From Lactifluus volemus (lineage: Eukaryota; Basidiomycota; Agaricomycetes; Russulales; Russulaceae), in contig WTXI01000306.1 in assembly GCA_022376515.1 (NCBI GenBank), positions 1 through 42,055 on the forward strand: a stretch of DNA of 42,055 bases, in the 5' to 3' direction. Positions 1 through 11,106 of the stretch are shown one piece after another. The position numbers and the translations under genes are program-made. The number at the start of each line of letters is the position of its first letter. Within the stretch, counting starts at the first letter, position 1. The notes beneath the pieces are model-generated. The model saw only the letters and a program-made list of their open reading frames with translations, was not told where the DNA came from and searched no databases.

Positions 1-723
1 ATCGCATTCATTTCTGTATACACCGATGCTGAGGACCGGAGGATCGCAAAGGGAAACAGGGGTTTCATCAAGGTTAAGGGTGAAAAATGGTGAAAGCGAG
101 AGTGAATGTTGGACTTACCGATGCTCAGTGCTTCTTCACGTGAAAAGCCCAGGCGCTCTGCGACGACGCAGGCCCACGCCATCATGATCGGAGCGCGGTT
201 CACGACGGCAGACTTGAGTTTCAGTGCGTCCTCGTCAAGGATTTCATGAAAATCGAGGCTGCCCAGCGCCGCGCCTTCGTCCAGCGCTGGGCCTGGCAAC
301 AGCTCGTTTTCGACGCGTGACGAAGCGGCGTGGCGCTTGCGCTTCTTCAGTGATGATGGCGATAATAGCTGTGTCGGCGGTGTCACAGGTTGTGCCTGCC
401 CTCATACGGGGAAAAAAAGGATACAGTTTTATATCACTAGTAGTTACAGTAGTGGAAGGAGGATAGTTAATTACCGTAGAAGACTCTCCGCTCTTTGGGG
501 GAGATGGTGATGCAACAACATCTGAGTTGCGTCGTCGCTTCTTGGACTCTCGCTGTCTCGCGTCGTTAACGGCAATCGCACGATAACCGGCGGCGTTTAG
601 AGCGGAGAGCACGAGCCGCCGATCGTCCTTGTCTGATATGCCAAGAGAACGGAGCTTCGAGTCTGTGAGCTCGCCGAGACGCGCGGGTGTGTTGAAGTCT
701 TTATAACTAATGATGCACGCCAT
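1..723 (-). CDS. Conserved fungal protein of unknown function (3' end outside window)
   Basis: Exons 475-723, 119-368 and 1-28, continuing past the left edge. Both introns are GT-AG (369-474, 29-118) and the reading frame closes across them. The N-terminal 40 residues are helical and resemble a small SAM-like or HhH-like fold (LGELTDSKLRSLGIS, then DDRRLVLSAL). A basic serine-rich linker follows. The strongest block lies just before the window edge: NRAPIMMAWACVVAERLGF, followed by SREEALSIASVYTEMNA across the last intron. I recognise this block as recurrent in uncharacterised fungal proteins but know no assigned role. The start at 721-723 is the only in-frame Met before the conserved N-terminus. 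Dispersed repeat copy A begins about 185 bp upstream of the start. The exon model is fairly sure; function is unknown. Confidence 0.75.
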
Positions 724-907
724 TGATCAGTGAATTTTTATTGAATTTTTATTTTTTTTGAGAGACAGATACTGCACATCTTGCTTGCGACGGTCATTGC
801 GCGTGATATCTGGAGGTTCTTCGAAGTTAATACCTGAAGAAAGGTCTGGAGAGATAGCTTCTGGTTGTCTACCACTGGCAGCATGATTAGTACAGTTATT
901 TACAAGT
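724..907. other. Short intergenic stretch upstream of the left-end gene
   Basis: The region is AT-rich directly upstream of the ATG at 723 (a T-rich run at about 748-760) and should hold the promoter and 5' UTR of the left-end gene. A minus-strand open frame of 71 codons covers it. That frame has no recognisable domain and no splice partners, so I do not call it a gene. Confidence 0.4.
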
Positions 908-1230
908 ACCGCCCAAACCCTATTTTTTTCAGTGTGACCCATCGAAAGTTCACGTGATTTATCTTGCTTGTTCTGGTCTTCCGAACGGCTCTTTTTTAGG
1001 AGTTTCCGACCAATGATTTCAATCGATCCGACCTATGCGCGACTGTACAAGCGACCAAGCGAACTGTTACAACGAGCAATCAATCGCATAGCCCCTCCCC
1101 CATCAGCATTACGTTCAAACAAACAAAAAACGGACTTCGATTTCACCACGACTACATTCCCCAAGAAAAAAAACCGATGGGTTGTTCGATCTGTCCTCTA
1201 TCTGCAAGCAAGGTCGCCGACAACAACTTC
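908..1230 (+). repeat. Dispersed repeat, copy A
   Basis: This segment matches 30631-31005 in the same orientation over its whole length. The conserved core includes GTGATTTATCTTGCTTGTTC, the long block GCATAGCCCCTCCCCCATCA and the terminal block CTGTCCTCTATCTGCAAGCA. By eye the copies are about 80-85% identical with several small indels. Copy A lacks an approximately 45-bp stretch present in copy B. I see no terminal inverted repeats, no target duplication and no coding frame shared by both copies. Both copies are intergenic and each lies 150-190 bp upstream of a start codon. Confidence 0.85.
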
Positions 1231-1644
1231 ATAGTACAGTAATGAAATGTATTCAATCAAAGCGGACCTAATTTAGGATCGCACGCAAATTCACGTGGTC
1301 GGTCAGTAAACCGCCAAACCCGACGTGTCGGCTAGCGAGACTAGGACGTATTCTTTCATCAGTGATACCAACACACGCGAATTTTAGTGTAATGAGATGA
1401 GATGCGATACTCTCAGAGGCATTACACACAAAAGGTGAGCTGTCTGTTGTGCCACCTCACCTCGATCTCAGTAGGACAGAGAAAATCAGTCAGGCTATTC
1501 GCCGAGATAATTTCATCATTTCCTTTCTATCCGCAAACGCGATGTAGCACAGTAGATCAACAGCCACTAGTACTTAAATGGTTTTAATTCGCAGTGACTA
1601 TTTCTGGTGGACCCAGTATTAAACTGCAGTCGAATACAACCCAT
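1231..1644. other. Intergenic region downstream of glutamine synthetase
   Basis: This stretch lies between repeat copy A and the glutamine synthetase stop codon. Small plus-strand frames here have no recognisable protein and no conserved motifs. It presumably holds the glutamine synthetase 3' UTR. I see no RNA gene or repeat. Confidence 0.4.
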
Positions 1645-2935
1645 CTACTTGTCAAGGACAGTGGTTTCGACGATGATATTGGTGACCCGATAGGGATCTG
1701 CGCACAGCAAATGAGAATGTGTCATGCAATTGAGCCGCATCGACATACCAATGTTAGAGGCGGGACGGCGGTCTTCCATATATCCGTAGCCCTTCTCAGC
1801 CACATGTCTGGGAACGCGTATAGAGGCGCCACGGTTTGCAACACCAGCAGAGAAGGAGTCAATGTGACCTGTCTCATGAGCACCCGTCAACCGGAGCTCA
1901 TTATCCTCTCCGTAAACAGCAATATGCTCATTGTGACGCTTCGAGAGCTTCTCGATGGCAGTATTTATGGCTTGAATTCCACCGGGTTCACGCATCGCCT
2001 TGGTCGAGTAGTTGGTATGGCAGCCAGCCCCGTTCCAGTCGCCTTGAAGAGGTTTCGGGTGGAAAGAGACCTTGACACCCCACTGTTCTGCGACACGGAC
2101 AAGGAGGTAGCGGGCGATCCAGAGTTCATCTCCCATAGAAATACCATCACAGGGGCCAACCTGGAATTCCCATTGGGAGGGCATGACTTCGGCGTTAATA
2201 CCGCTGATCCGGACGCCAGCATAAAGACAAGCACGGTAATGAGCCTCGATCAAATCACGGGCAACGACTTTGCCGGCACCTGATATCCAGAATTATTAAT
2301 GATCAAAGTGATAGGATGGGAAAATTTACCAGCGCCGCAGTAATAGGGTCCCTGAGGACCTGGAAAACCACCCTTTGGCCAGCCGTATGGCCTGTCGTCC
2401 ATGTCGAGGAGGGTGTACTCTTGCTCGAGACCGAACCAGGGTACGACGTCCTTTGCTAATTCCATAGTCTTGGCAGCCTCGTGACGGTAGTTTGTCCTAT
2501 TGGGACTACCATCACTATTGTAGGTCGAAGCAAGAACGATAATGTTGTGACCACCACGGAACGGATCTTTAAATATTGCGGCTGGACGAAGGTAAACATC
2601 CGAGTCATGGCCAGGTGCTTGGCCGGTGGAGGAACCATCGAAGTCCCAATTGGGGAGCTGGGAGAGTTCGGTGACCTTGTGGGTGATCGTCTGAGTGTAG
2701 ATGGTTCGTATTCAGCAAAAAGGGGGGGGGACATCGCGGTAAATACAAAGACGCCTACCCTGCTCTTTGAACGAAGCTCATTGTGACCATCAATCCAGAC
2801 GTCTAGAAGACAAGATAAGAGGTTTTGGATTTGAGGGAAAACAGGGAAGGAGTACGTACATTCGGCCTGAATGCTTTCGCCCTGATCCAATGCGAGAAAA
2901 GGAGTAAGAAGGTCTCGGTGGTAGTGCAGAGTCAT
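1645..2935 (-). CDS. GLN1: Glutamine synthetase (type II, cytosolic)
   Basis: The enzyme makes glutamine from glutamate and ammonia with ATP and is the main entry of ammonium into amino nitrogen. Exons are 2860-2935, 2759-2802, 2330-2690, 1749-2279 and 1645-1697, encoding 354 aa, the usual eukaryotic size. The beta-grasp N-terminus contains EYVWIDG, with its Tyr codon split by intron 1. Catalytic-domain signatures are [40 protein letters not shown] and [10 protein letters not shown]. Only the chosen ATG gives the correct N-terminus in frame with exon 2. The last intron (1698-1748) is exactly 51 bp, in frame and without a stop, so retention would insert 17 residues close to the C-terminus. A TATA box lies at 3051-3058. 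No frameshift or missing active-site residue was seen. Confidence 0.97.
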
Positions 2936-3050
2936 GGCGGAGAGGGCAACTGTTCTGAATGGGGTGACGAGGAAGAGATGTAAGAGTAAGTGAAAGAGAT
3001 GGAATTTTTCTAAAAGGCCCTCGATCTCCAGGTTCAAAATTATATACAGT

Positions 3051-3058
3051 TATTTATA
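3051..3058 (-). promoter_or_regulatory. TATA box of glutamine synthetase
   Basis: TATAAATA on the minus strand, about 116 bp upstream of the glutamine synthetase ATG. The position suits a core promoter with a long leader. It is assigned by motif and placement only. Confidence 0.5.
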
Positions 3059-3590
3059 CGGTCTGTGTTCCTTTTTTCTATTGGTTCGATAACCAGTTGC
3101 TAGATCGACCACTATCTCGTGTCCATCTAGATCCTTAGAATGGTCGGCCGATACTTCGGTCTCATACAATTGTCCCTAGTCTAGTCGTTCTTCGCGTCAC
3201 AGCTTTCACAGCTTTTTCACAGGCTACCTATTATGCCATTGGGTAGATCTTACGATTCAGATCATGTGTGCATCCATGTCTACTGATAGTGGCTTGCTAG
3301 CTAATAGACCCTTGATTCTAGTGGCGCACCACCTCTTCTCTTCTCGGCATCTTTCGCTCTTCTGGTCGTGTGCGGCACCGCGCAACTCGTCACACGTGGT
3401 CCAACACGGACCAAGTTGGGTACCAACTTTTCTCATGCTCGTTGACCGCCGTTCGGGCCAAGCAGCTCCGAAAGTCAAACCGTTACCGCGACCGTGGCCA
3501 TCATATATTTACGTTCATGATAATGCCCAACAACCGCAGAACCTATGTAGGAACATCGAGCCAGCAAGTCGGTTTAATTCCTCCTGCTCA
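3059..3590. other. Intergenic region between glutamine synthetase and the ERJ5-like gene
   Basis: This carries the upstream regulatory region of glutamine synthetase and the 3' flank of the J-protein gene; both genes are on the minus strand. Open frames on either strand show no recognisable domain or splice continuity. I see no RNA gene or repeat. Confidence 0.4.
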
Positions 3591-4999
3591 TTATCGTTTC
3601 CTCGCCGCCTTACGGCGACGCCCTCCCGTCTTCACAGCAACTGGTCCGATCTTTCCAGAGTTGCCGTTTTGTTCCTGATCTAGGTCCGGCAAATCTGAAT
3701 CAGTACCCGTTCCCATCTCGCCATCTTCACTTCCTCCGGCTTGGGCCGTTCCGCTGGGTTCTGCCTCTCGCTTGGATATCGATACCTTGCGAATGAAAGC
3801 AACAACAAGAGCAATGAACCAAGTACTCTGTAACGATGGAGGGGTTGCTGCATCAGCGTTGATCGGCGTCTGGGCACCGTCTCCTTCCAACTACAGATGG
3901 TATGAGTTCTTCGTCTTGTGCCAGATGCTAACGACCAACCATGAAGACATTTCCGTTATTTTCTACGACCATATCAATGGTCTTTCCCATCACTACGTTC
4001 CCATCTTCGTCTAGACGAGCTGGACCGCCCAAATTCACCTTGACCTACGCACCTGGTAAAACAGGACAGATTTCGAGAAAAATGACGTGGAAATTTTACC
4101 TTTTTCCGAGTACCAGCCGGTATCATCTTGGGCCCCCAAGCAGCTAGTTTGGCTTGCTCAAGAATATGCTCGATGCGCGCCAGATCTCTTCTATAGTTCA
4201 TGCGTTGCACAACATAATGTAATCCGGTTGTCAGACCCGTTAAAAACACGAGCACGGTCTGCGTAACTCATTGCTTAGAGACCATGAATAACAGGGATAA
4301 AGTCATCGGCTCACCCCTAAACCCGGACGGAAACGAGCGTAGTAGTATCCAGTTCCTCGCCAACGTGGCACCCCGTTTTTGTAAAAGAAGTCATATCTTC
4401 ATACGCAACGTGTCAACTTTTGGTGAAGGAGTATATGCGATACTAGTAGACGGACCGCTCGCGACCTTCTTCACTCCTCAATATTGATGAAACGACACCG
4501 AGGCGCGCAAATCGTTCTTGGGCTCCCTTGACACCCGGATTTTTGTCGGGGCTGTAATTAAGCGGAGCAGGGCTAAGTGTAGTGGTGCAAAAAAGGAAAG
4601 TAAAACGCACTGTAGTAGCATGCTCTTCTTCCGATACGCGCGACCAATCTCTGCCATAGAGGCAGTCGAGGACACTTCGAGCCACGAGTAAAAGGTAGTG
4701 CCTTTTCCTGAAATGTGGTCAGCATTGCATATTCTGGTTGGGACGAATAAGAATAAACCTTCTGCAGCCTCCACCGCGCTGACGAGGTCAAAGATTTCAT
4801 GATCTTCCTACCACCATAATGAGAGGGCTGCATATCCGAAACATTTGAGAGCCTTTCTCAGCCTACCTTGGTCCAGCTGCAAGGAGCAGACAGAACTGGT
4901 CAGCACATGACAACGCAAGGGATGCCAAGTGACCACGTACCCATGCACCAATCCAGTCAGAAGTGCCAAGATGGCAAAAAACACAGAAAAATACCTCAT
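3591..4999 (-). CDS. ERJ5: ER membrane J-domain co-chaperone (ERJ5-like)
   Basis: A fungal ERJ5-type Hsp40 that activates the ER-lumenal Hsp70 (Kar2/BiP) and supports protein folding. Nine exons: 4941-4999, 4867-4876, 4759-4807, 4611-4707, 4456-4551, 4315-4396, 4100-4258, 3940-4044 and 3591-3890; 318 aa. Residues 1-20 form a signal peptide, and the ATG at 4999 is chosen because it begins directly with it (an upstream in-frame Met at 5023 would add eight polar residues). The J domain covers about residues 42-105; its HPD motif (H72-P73-D74) is assembled across an intron. The family block [12 protein letters not shown], then YDFFYKNG and WRGTGYYY, follows. A membrane segment lies at about 132-148 ([15 protein letters not shown]) and a second hydrophobic stretch at about 243-252. 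Exon 2 is only 10 nt long yet required for the conserved Trp-Thr-Lys. The C-terminus is basic. Confidence 0.93.
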
Positions 5000-6244
5000 C
5001 TGAGAATTGTCTTGGGCTCTCAAGCCGCTCTATCCGAGAAACAACGAAGTGTAACAATGAATGACAGTGTTCGTTTGTGCCGGGAGCGGAAGCGGAAGAA
5101 GGGAACGTAAGCGTCCGGAATAGCGGCCCGTATTCCCGGGATGAAGTAACTTAGGCTTACCACTGTCCCTGCTACTGGTAGAATCTGCTTGCAACGCCAA
5201 ACCACAGTACCCCAACCATGCACCCCAGAACCACATGCACTAACAGCTATGCAGCGGACGAGATGGACCTTCCAGCAGGAAAAGGGCTTAAAAAAAATGA
5301 CCCAGGGCTGAGTTCAATACGGGATTCTGCATGAGAATGTTGCATGTACATGGAGTCTTGGCCTCGGAAGGACACGTGTCAGGATTCCTGGCCCTGGTGA
5401 GTGGTCACCAAGGTGGTCACTCCTGCTACCTAAATACCTTGATTCTCTGTATTCAAGGTTCTAAACACTCAAGCGAACTGCCTTTCTGACTGTAGACATG
5501 ATCCAACACGCCAATTTGGACTACTCCCACGGCCAGTCTTAACTGTCTTTTAGCTCGGGCAGATGAGACCGCGGATGAGGTGCCCGGCATCCTCAGACCT
5601 CGGGTGACCTCGGATAAAGTCAGAATGCTTGTTTTAAGTTGGAGGGGGTTCTTAGGTAGGTTGACTTCATGTATTCTCCAATAGACATTAACCAATACGC
5701 GGATCCCCACTAGGTGAAGGATGTCGGAATAGGGATGTGGGTTTACCGTCATACCCGACGCCATAGCCGGTTCAATCTGCCTGGGTCGAGTAAACCCTGG
5801 GCATCGTGGTTATTCTTTGGGACGTATTTCCTATTGACGTCAGACTGGTTATAATTAGGCTTCTTTATATCTCAGAATCGCTTGGTGTGGTTTTCGCTTT
5901 CAGAATGGGCACGTTGTTTTGAATCACTCTTTCTGATGTGGTTGGCCGTGAGTTGCAGCCTAGCCTTGTCGACGATGCAGGGGTTTTGCTGCCGCAGCCA
6001 AAAATAATGTCGATGGTGACCTCTGGTCACAGTTGTCGTGCGCGCAGCCACGTTGGGCCCTGTTCCAACGATTGAGGGTAGATACAGAGGATCTTGCAGG
6101 TGGCAGTACAGTACCTCCCTTGCCAGGTGTGGGAAAACCTGGGTTACGGGTCTTGGTCCGGCCCGCCTCGTATCTATGTCGCCGCGGGCCACTCTCACCC
6201 TCTGACTTAACTTCCTGCTTCTTATCGAGCGGGTAAACGTTTCA
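5000..6244. other. 1.2-kb intergenic region between the ERJ5-like and RRN7 genes
   Basis: The two genes diverge across this stretch, so it should contain both promoters. GTGGTCAC occurs twice around 5400-5425. Several open frames exist on both strands, but none shows a recognisable domain, signal or exon chain. No tRNA, transposon or terminal repeat was found. Confidence 0.45.
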
Positions 6245-8542
6245 ATGGCCCCGCGACGTAAATGCACCGTGTGTAGTTCCCAGCAGTGGCACAAAGAACC
6301 GGCAACCGGCCTCGTCGTTTGCAGTGAGGGTCACGTCCTGCAGGTGCGTATTCCCGCGGTACGACCGTTGATTTGGCTATAAACCTCCTCTCTCCTTTTG
6401 AATTCGCATGTCCTAGAATTACCTCAACGAAACGCATGAGACACAAGAACCCGGTCCGCATCAACTAAGGAAGCGCGCGCTGAAATCGGCACGGGAGAGG
6501 CGACAACGTGCTAGCAAAGCTAACCCTGAGCGTACGTACAGTTACGTACGTTCTCGCTGAAGAGGCCTGAATTTCTGCACACAAAGTTTATTATGGCGCG
6601 CGCGCGCGATATCTTTGTTTCCAGTGTCTCCAGCTTTTGCTACGAAAGCAAGTAGCTGCGTTAATTCGGCTCTGGGAGCTTCCGAGTGAGTTCGAGGTCC
6701 GTATCTCCTGATGTAGCAACGCACGGGAGTTGGAAGACGGTGACCACATAGATCATCTGTAGGGACTTATGGGCACTGTATTTGAGCCTGTTGCCTTCTC
6801 CTCCGCCTCCAGAACCCCTTCTACACAAACAGGAGACTCAAGACTATGTTAGTGACAACGATTCAAAGGCGAAGAAACCAGCACGGGGTTCGAGTCGTGC
6901 GGGGGATGAGGGGAAAAAGGTATCTCCGGACCAGCCAGGCACGAGCTCTTCCGATAGCGATGGCGACGATTTGGAGGATGACTCTGAAATGGATGAGATG
7001 CTTCGCGCACTCTCCGAATCGAGTTCTTCGGACGATGACAAGGATGATGGCCATGGACAACCACGGCTTCAACCAGAGGGTAGAGAACGAACGCGGAATA
7101 CCTTCAGTCGCAACGGCCCAGCGAGCAACATCGCACTGCTTATGGTGGCATGTTGGACGCTTCGGCTGCCCATCATGTACTTGGACCTCATAAGGTTAGG
7201 GCGTAGCATGGTTTTGACAGATGTATGCTCAGTTGCACCCCGCCAGGTTGATCGAGTCCTATGACCTACCCTACCTGGAGCCATTATGCCATCTGCCCAA
7301 CGGCATGGTCCGTCACCTGACAAAACATAGTGTCCAGGCTCTCTCACCCGCGGTAAGGGTATCCACGTTTCGGTGTGCACGTCCAGAAATTAAAAATATC
7401 CACAATGTAGCATGCGCCTACGACCTTACTTTTACATAGCCTATCGGCTCGACTGGCGAGGAAGCTGAAAGGGTCATTCAAAATCCACACCCCAGAATTG
7501 AACGCAGCGCCTATGTTATGGCGCTTAGTGCGTGCCGTGGGCGGCACCCGTGAGTACCCGGACTAGTTGGGTGTATCAGTAATGGCTGAATGGAAGGCAC
7601 GTTTATAGCCGTTCTGTACAACCTGGGCAAGACGGTTGCGCATGTCTTATCGCTCCCTCTGGCCTTGCATCACAGTCTTGCCCCTGACCTTGAACAGGTT
7701 AAAGATGACGATCCAGACAGTCACAAGTACGACGACGTGCCGCCAGAACTGGGACTACTGGTAGCGGTGATTATCGTGTTGAAGATGGTATACGGGTTTG
7801 ACGGTCGACCACGGTGCGTGAGAGGGCAGGCAAGCGCCTTGTTCCTGTCCACGGTCACTCAGACGTTGTCGATCAGGGTACCCAGAAATGGAATTGATCC
7901 GGCGTGTGCACTTCCCCGGATGGATGATTTCCTGATGATTTTCAAAGATATGAACGTGGCTTTTGGGAAGAGTAAGCAAGTATTATTCTCAGCATCATCG
8001 GAAATGTAAGTGGTATTAATTATGCGTCTATATGGGCATAATACCAACATGTGGACTATCAGGTCTATACTAGATCTGGACGACCAAATGTTGGACGAAT
8101 ATGTGGAATTATGTCAAAAGGGCCTTCTGAGGCGAGAAATGATACATTCCGGTAGGGACGGAATAGGGGATGACGGAGCAAGATGGCTAACCGGAAGTGG
8201 GTAGATCGGCGAAGGTTGGAAGAATTCTTCCCTCTAGAATCTGTCCGAGATGTTGACGGGAACGGGGAAACGGGCGTTGACCGGCTGAAGAGTGATCAAC
8301 GTGCGTTGACGGCTGGAGTTGTAGGAGAAGGACGTGAAACAGGTGAAGCCTATCCCATTTATAGGTCCCGAGACGTTTTAGGGGCTTTGCCGGAAGAGAT
8401 CGAAATGGTGATCTCTTACGGAGCTCGATTGGTTGGAGTTGACGAAGAGATGATACTCAAAGTGAGTGAGGGGTACGAAAGACGTTTGTGGAATTGGTGG
8501 TCACATATCAGGAGGGAGGGGATAGAAGACCGTCCGATTTGA
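6245..8542 (+). CDS. RRN7: RNA polymerase I initiation factor Rrn7/TAF1B
   Basis: This TFIIB-related subunit of the Pol I core factor/SL1 recruits Pol I to rDNA promoters. Ten exons: 6245-6343, 6417-6531, 6587-6696, 6752-7194, 7247-7352, 7411-7549, 7609-7813, 7877-8005, 8063-8151 and 8205-8542; 590 aa with all phases closing. Exon 1 encodes the N-terminal zinc ribbon: C7-x2-C10, then C26 and H30 in VVCSEGHVLQ. Next come the family's first cyclin-like blocks (GARARYLCFQCLQLLLRKQ, ICRDLWALYLSLLP), an acidic Ser/Asp-rich insert encoded by exon 4, LIESYDLPYLEPL, HTPELNAAPMLWRLVRAVGG and DDVPPELGLLVAVIIVLKMV. The start is fixed by the zinc ribbon. The 5' splice site of intron 2 lies inside a perfect inverted repeat (6531-6550). 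Intron 9 ends just upstream of the Arg-rich start of exon 10. Confidence 0.92.
6531..6550 (+). repeat. Perfect inverted repeat over an RRN7 5' splice site
   Basis: CGTACGTA, a four-base spacer (CAGT) and TACGTACG. The arms are exact complements, so the pre-mRNA can form an 8-bp hairpin. The left arm holds the last exon base (6531) and the whole donor GTACGT (6532-6537). The right arm holds a second GTACGT at 6546-6551. Either pairing or use of the second donor would change splicing of RRN7 intron 2. Confidence 0.8.
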
Positions 8543-8797
8543 TTCGAATTCGGGCCGGGGGTGCCACGCGATGGCGCTCCTCTTGAAACTGAATTAGACA
8601 TCTTGATTGGCAGGTCGCGTCATCACCATCCCGCTCTCAGTCGTAATCCTTTTGGTCCCTCTCAGCGTTTTTTTGATTTTGATTTTTTTCACCACTTTGT
8701 CATGTTAAGTTAATAATCCCTTTCAAACTCAACTTTTAATCCTTCTCCGCTCTTTTCCTCTTCCTCCTCCTCCTCCTCCTCCTTTCCCCATCAAACC
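8543..8797. promoter_or_regulatory. Likely promoter and leader of the coiled-coil protein gene
   Basis: The stretch becomes strongly pyrimidine-rich at 8730-8790 (CTT/CTC repeats), ending 7 bp before the ATG at 8798. CT-rich tracts directly upstream of starts are common in fungal promoters. The first part is presumably the RRN7 3' UTR. Assignment rests on composition only. Confidence 0.4.
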
Positions 8798-11106
8798 ATG
8801 CGTAGAATCGCTTCCGTTCTCTCCCAAAGGCGCTCCGACTCTCCTTCCCCAGATGATGTCCATCAACGTCCAACACCAAAGTCCCCTTTCTCAACCACCC
8901 CCACAGAAAGTCTTCTCGTCGCTTCTTCGGTACCCTCACTCGCATCACCGTCTCCACCGATCAACTTGCTCAGCCCCTAGAACCAGCCCACTCCTCTGCT
9001 TCCTCAACAGGCTCAGTCTCCCTTCGCACTCCAGAGGACGACCGTATGGGCCATCACGTCGTTCGCTCATCCTCTAACAGGAAGACTTGGTTTCCTTGGT
9101 TCACCCCAAAGAAGTCTGACCTTCTCAGTCCATCCCAATCACGGCCCTCGTCTTATTTGTCAGACTCGTTAAGTTCCGTGCCTTCACCGCCTGCGCCACC
9201 AGCCCCGTCAAGAACCATCCCCGTACAGCCTCCTGATTCAGATGACGATACTTCCTCCGAGGATTCCTCGTCATCAGAGTCAGAAGCCCCCTCACACCCT
9301 CCTCCAGCCCCTCTCAGGCGCGACTCGGCCAATCGCCTTTTTTCCCCTATTGACTTCCTCACCACTCTTACGACGAACAACATGTCGCCATCTTTCTCGT
9401 CCCCTCCCCTTCTCCTGTATCCGAGTGCCCCTGCCTTCCCGCGTTCGTCATCCCCCTTGCGCTCCATCCCATTTCGTGACTCGGTCGAAACATCAATCCA
9501 TAAGAAGCGATTACTTTATCGGCTTCAACGGGAGCCGCTCACCCCGACCGACCGGCGCCTCTTGGCCTCCCTCGGTTCTCGCCCCCCGTCAGCTGCGCAG
9601 CGCAGATCGTTGTCGCAACCCGACGAAGGGGAGAGGTACGACCTCAAACATGTGCGTTTGTCCAGCCTTGGCTTGAAGAAATGGATATCTCGTCCCTACT
9701 TTGAGGAGAGGATGGTGGTCTGGGTTCCTGACGAAGCAGGCACCGTTGTCCGGACAACTGTCAATGGATCCGGTTTTGGCGTTTGGGCTCTTGAGGTTTC
9801 TGAGACGCTAGAAGTATTGGCAGGTTTGGTCAATGACGATGATGATGATTCGCCTCCTTCGACAAATAATTCCCCTCTTCATTCGAGTAAGTTCTTCACA
9901 CGTTTTACCACCAACACTCTCGTAATCATTCTTTCTTCCCAAGCTTCCATTCCCGTCGTGGGTAAACAGTCTCTCTACAAAGCCGTACCGTCTCCGCTCG
10001 GACATGACCGTGGGTTCTTTGAGCCGCCAACTCCCACAGCCACTTCAGACGTCATGGCCTCACCTTCTACTGTACCGACCTCCCGTCGTGGCGTTCGATT
10101 CGCGGATAGTGTCGACAAAGAGGACCAAGTTCCCCTCGGTTATGTTCTTCGACATAGGAAGCGGCGGGAGGAGAAAGCCCTCTTTCTTCGACGAGAGCAA
10201 GAACGTCGCCAACATGAAGAAGAAAGGCAGAGACATGAGGCGGAACGTCAGCAGTGGGAACAAGAGAAACGACAGTGGCAGAAGGAGAGGCGTGCCGTTG
10301 AAGAAGCGAAGAGACAGAAGCAGTACGCCGAAGAGATCACAGCAGCCCGTACGCGGCGCGAGTCATCTTATGCCTTGCCATCCTCTCAGCCAAGGGAGCA
10401 GGATGGTCGACTCCGCGAAAGCTACTCTAGACCATCATACGATCCACGCAGGCAGACCTCATCTCCACAAGTCAGTTTGCCACGTTCCCGGAATGATTCG
10501 TCTTCTAGCTCAAAGCCGGGCAGTGTCCCCCCGTCTGAAACTGCGATTCCGCTGAACTCTCGCCCTGGTTCGATGCACAGCATGTCTTCTGATGACATTC
10601 ATACACGCGCCGGCAGGCGAACTTCGATGATCTCTGAATCATCCCGTTCAATTGCCTCCCCTATGTTCTCGTACGGGTGGCAACCCGTCTCGAGTCTACC
10701 TCAAGTACCATCGATGCCAGTCTTTCCTTCCATGCCAATGATCCCCGTAATGCCTCAGTTCACCGGGGACATCCCACTCCTTCCCCCCACCGCACCATTC
10801 ATGCTCCAACAATACGGCAGACCCCCGAGTCGCTCCCGCAACTCACCTCGGTTGACAGGCACAGGGCAAAGTCGTAGTGTGGAGCGTCCCCAACGCTCAA
10901 GTGATCGCGCTTCGCCACCGTCACGTCATCATCGATCCAGTAGTGATGAGGTCAATGGCCGTAACTCGCCAGCTGGGTCTCTCCCGCAATCCGTACCTCC
11001 ATCGGCGTTTACAGTGGATGCCAGTTCTCTAAATGTGTCGCCCAGGGTGTCCATGGCTCTTCCGGCGAAATCCTACCCAGCGCGGCGGCAAACAGCCATT
11101 TCCTGA
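8798..11106 (+). CDS. Large disordered protein with central coiled coil (function unknown)
   Basis: Exons 8798-8857, 8911-9886 and 9944-11106; 732 aa. Intron 1 has a weak donor (GTCCAT) but joins MRRIASVLS...SPSPDD to SRRFFGTLTRITVS in frame. Intron 2 (57 bp) is GT-AG, in frame and stop-free, so an unspliced message would still translate. The protein is Ser/Pro-rich. Around residues 160-240 lies a more ordered region (HKKRLLYRLQREPLTPTDRR, ISRPYFEERMVVWVPDE). A charged coiled coil rich in Arg/Glu/Gln runs from about 411 to 484. The C-terminal third is disordered with a Met/Pro-rich stretch. It resembles uncharacterised basidiomycete proteins; I assign no function. A polyadenylation-like AATAAA lies at 11428-11433. 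Confidence 0.8.

Noticed and set aside
727..942. 71-codon minus-strand open frame upstream of the left-end gene
   Set aside because: No recognisable motif, no splice partners, and it overlaps the edge of the dispersed repeat.
1594..2283. 229-codon plus-strand open frame
   Set aside because: It is exactly antisense to the glutamine synthetase exons and has no domain of its own.
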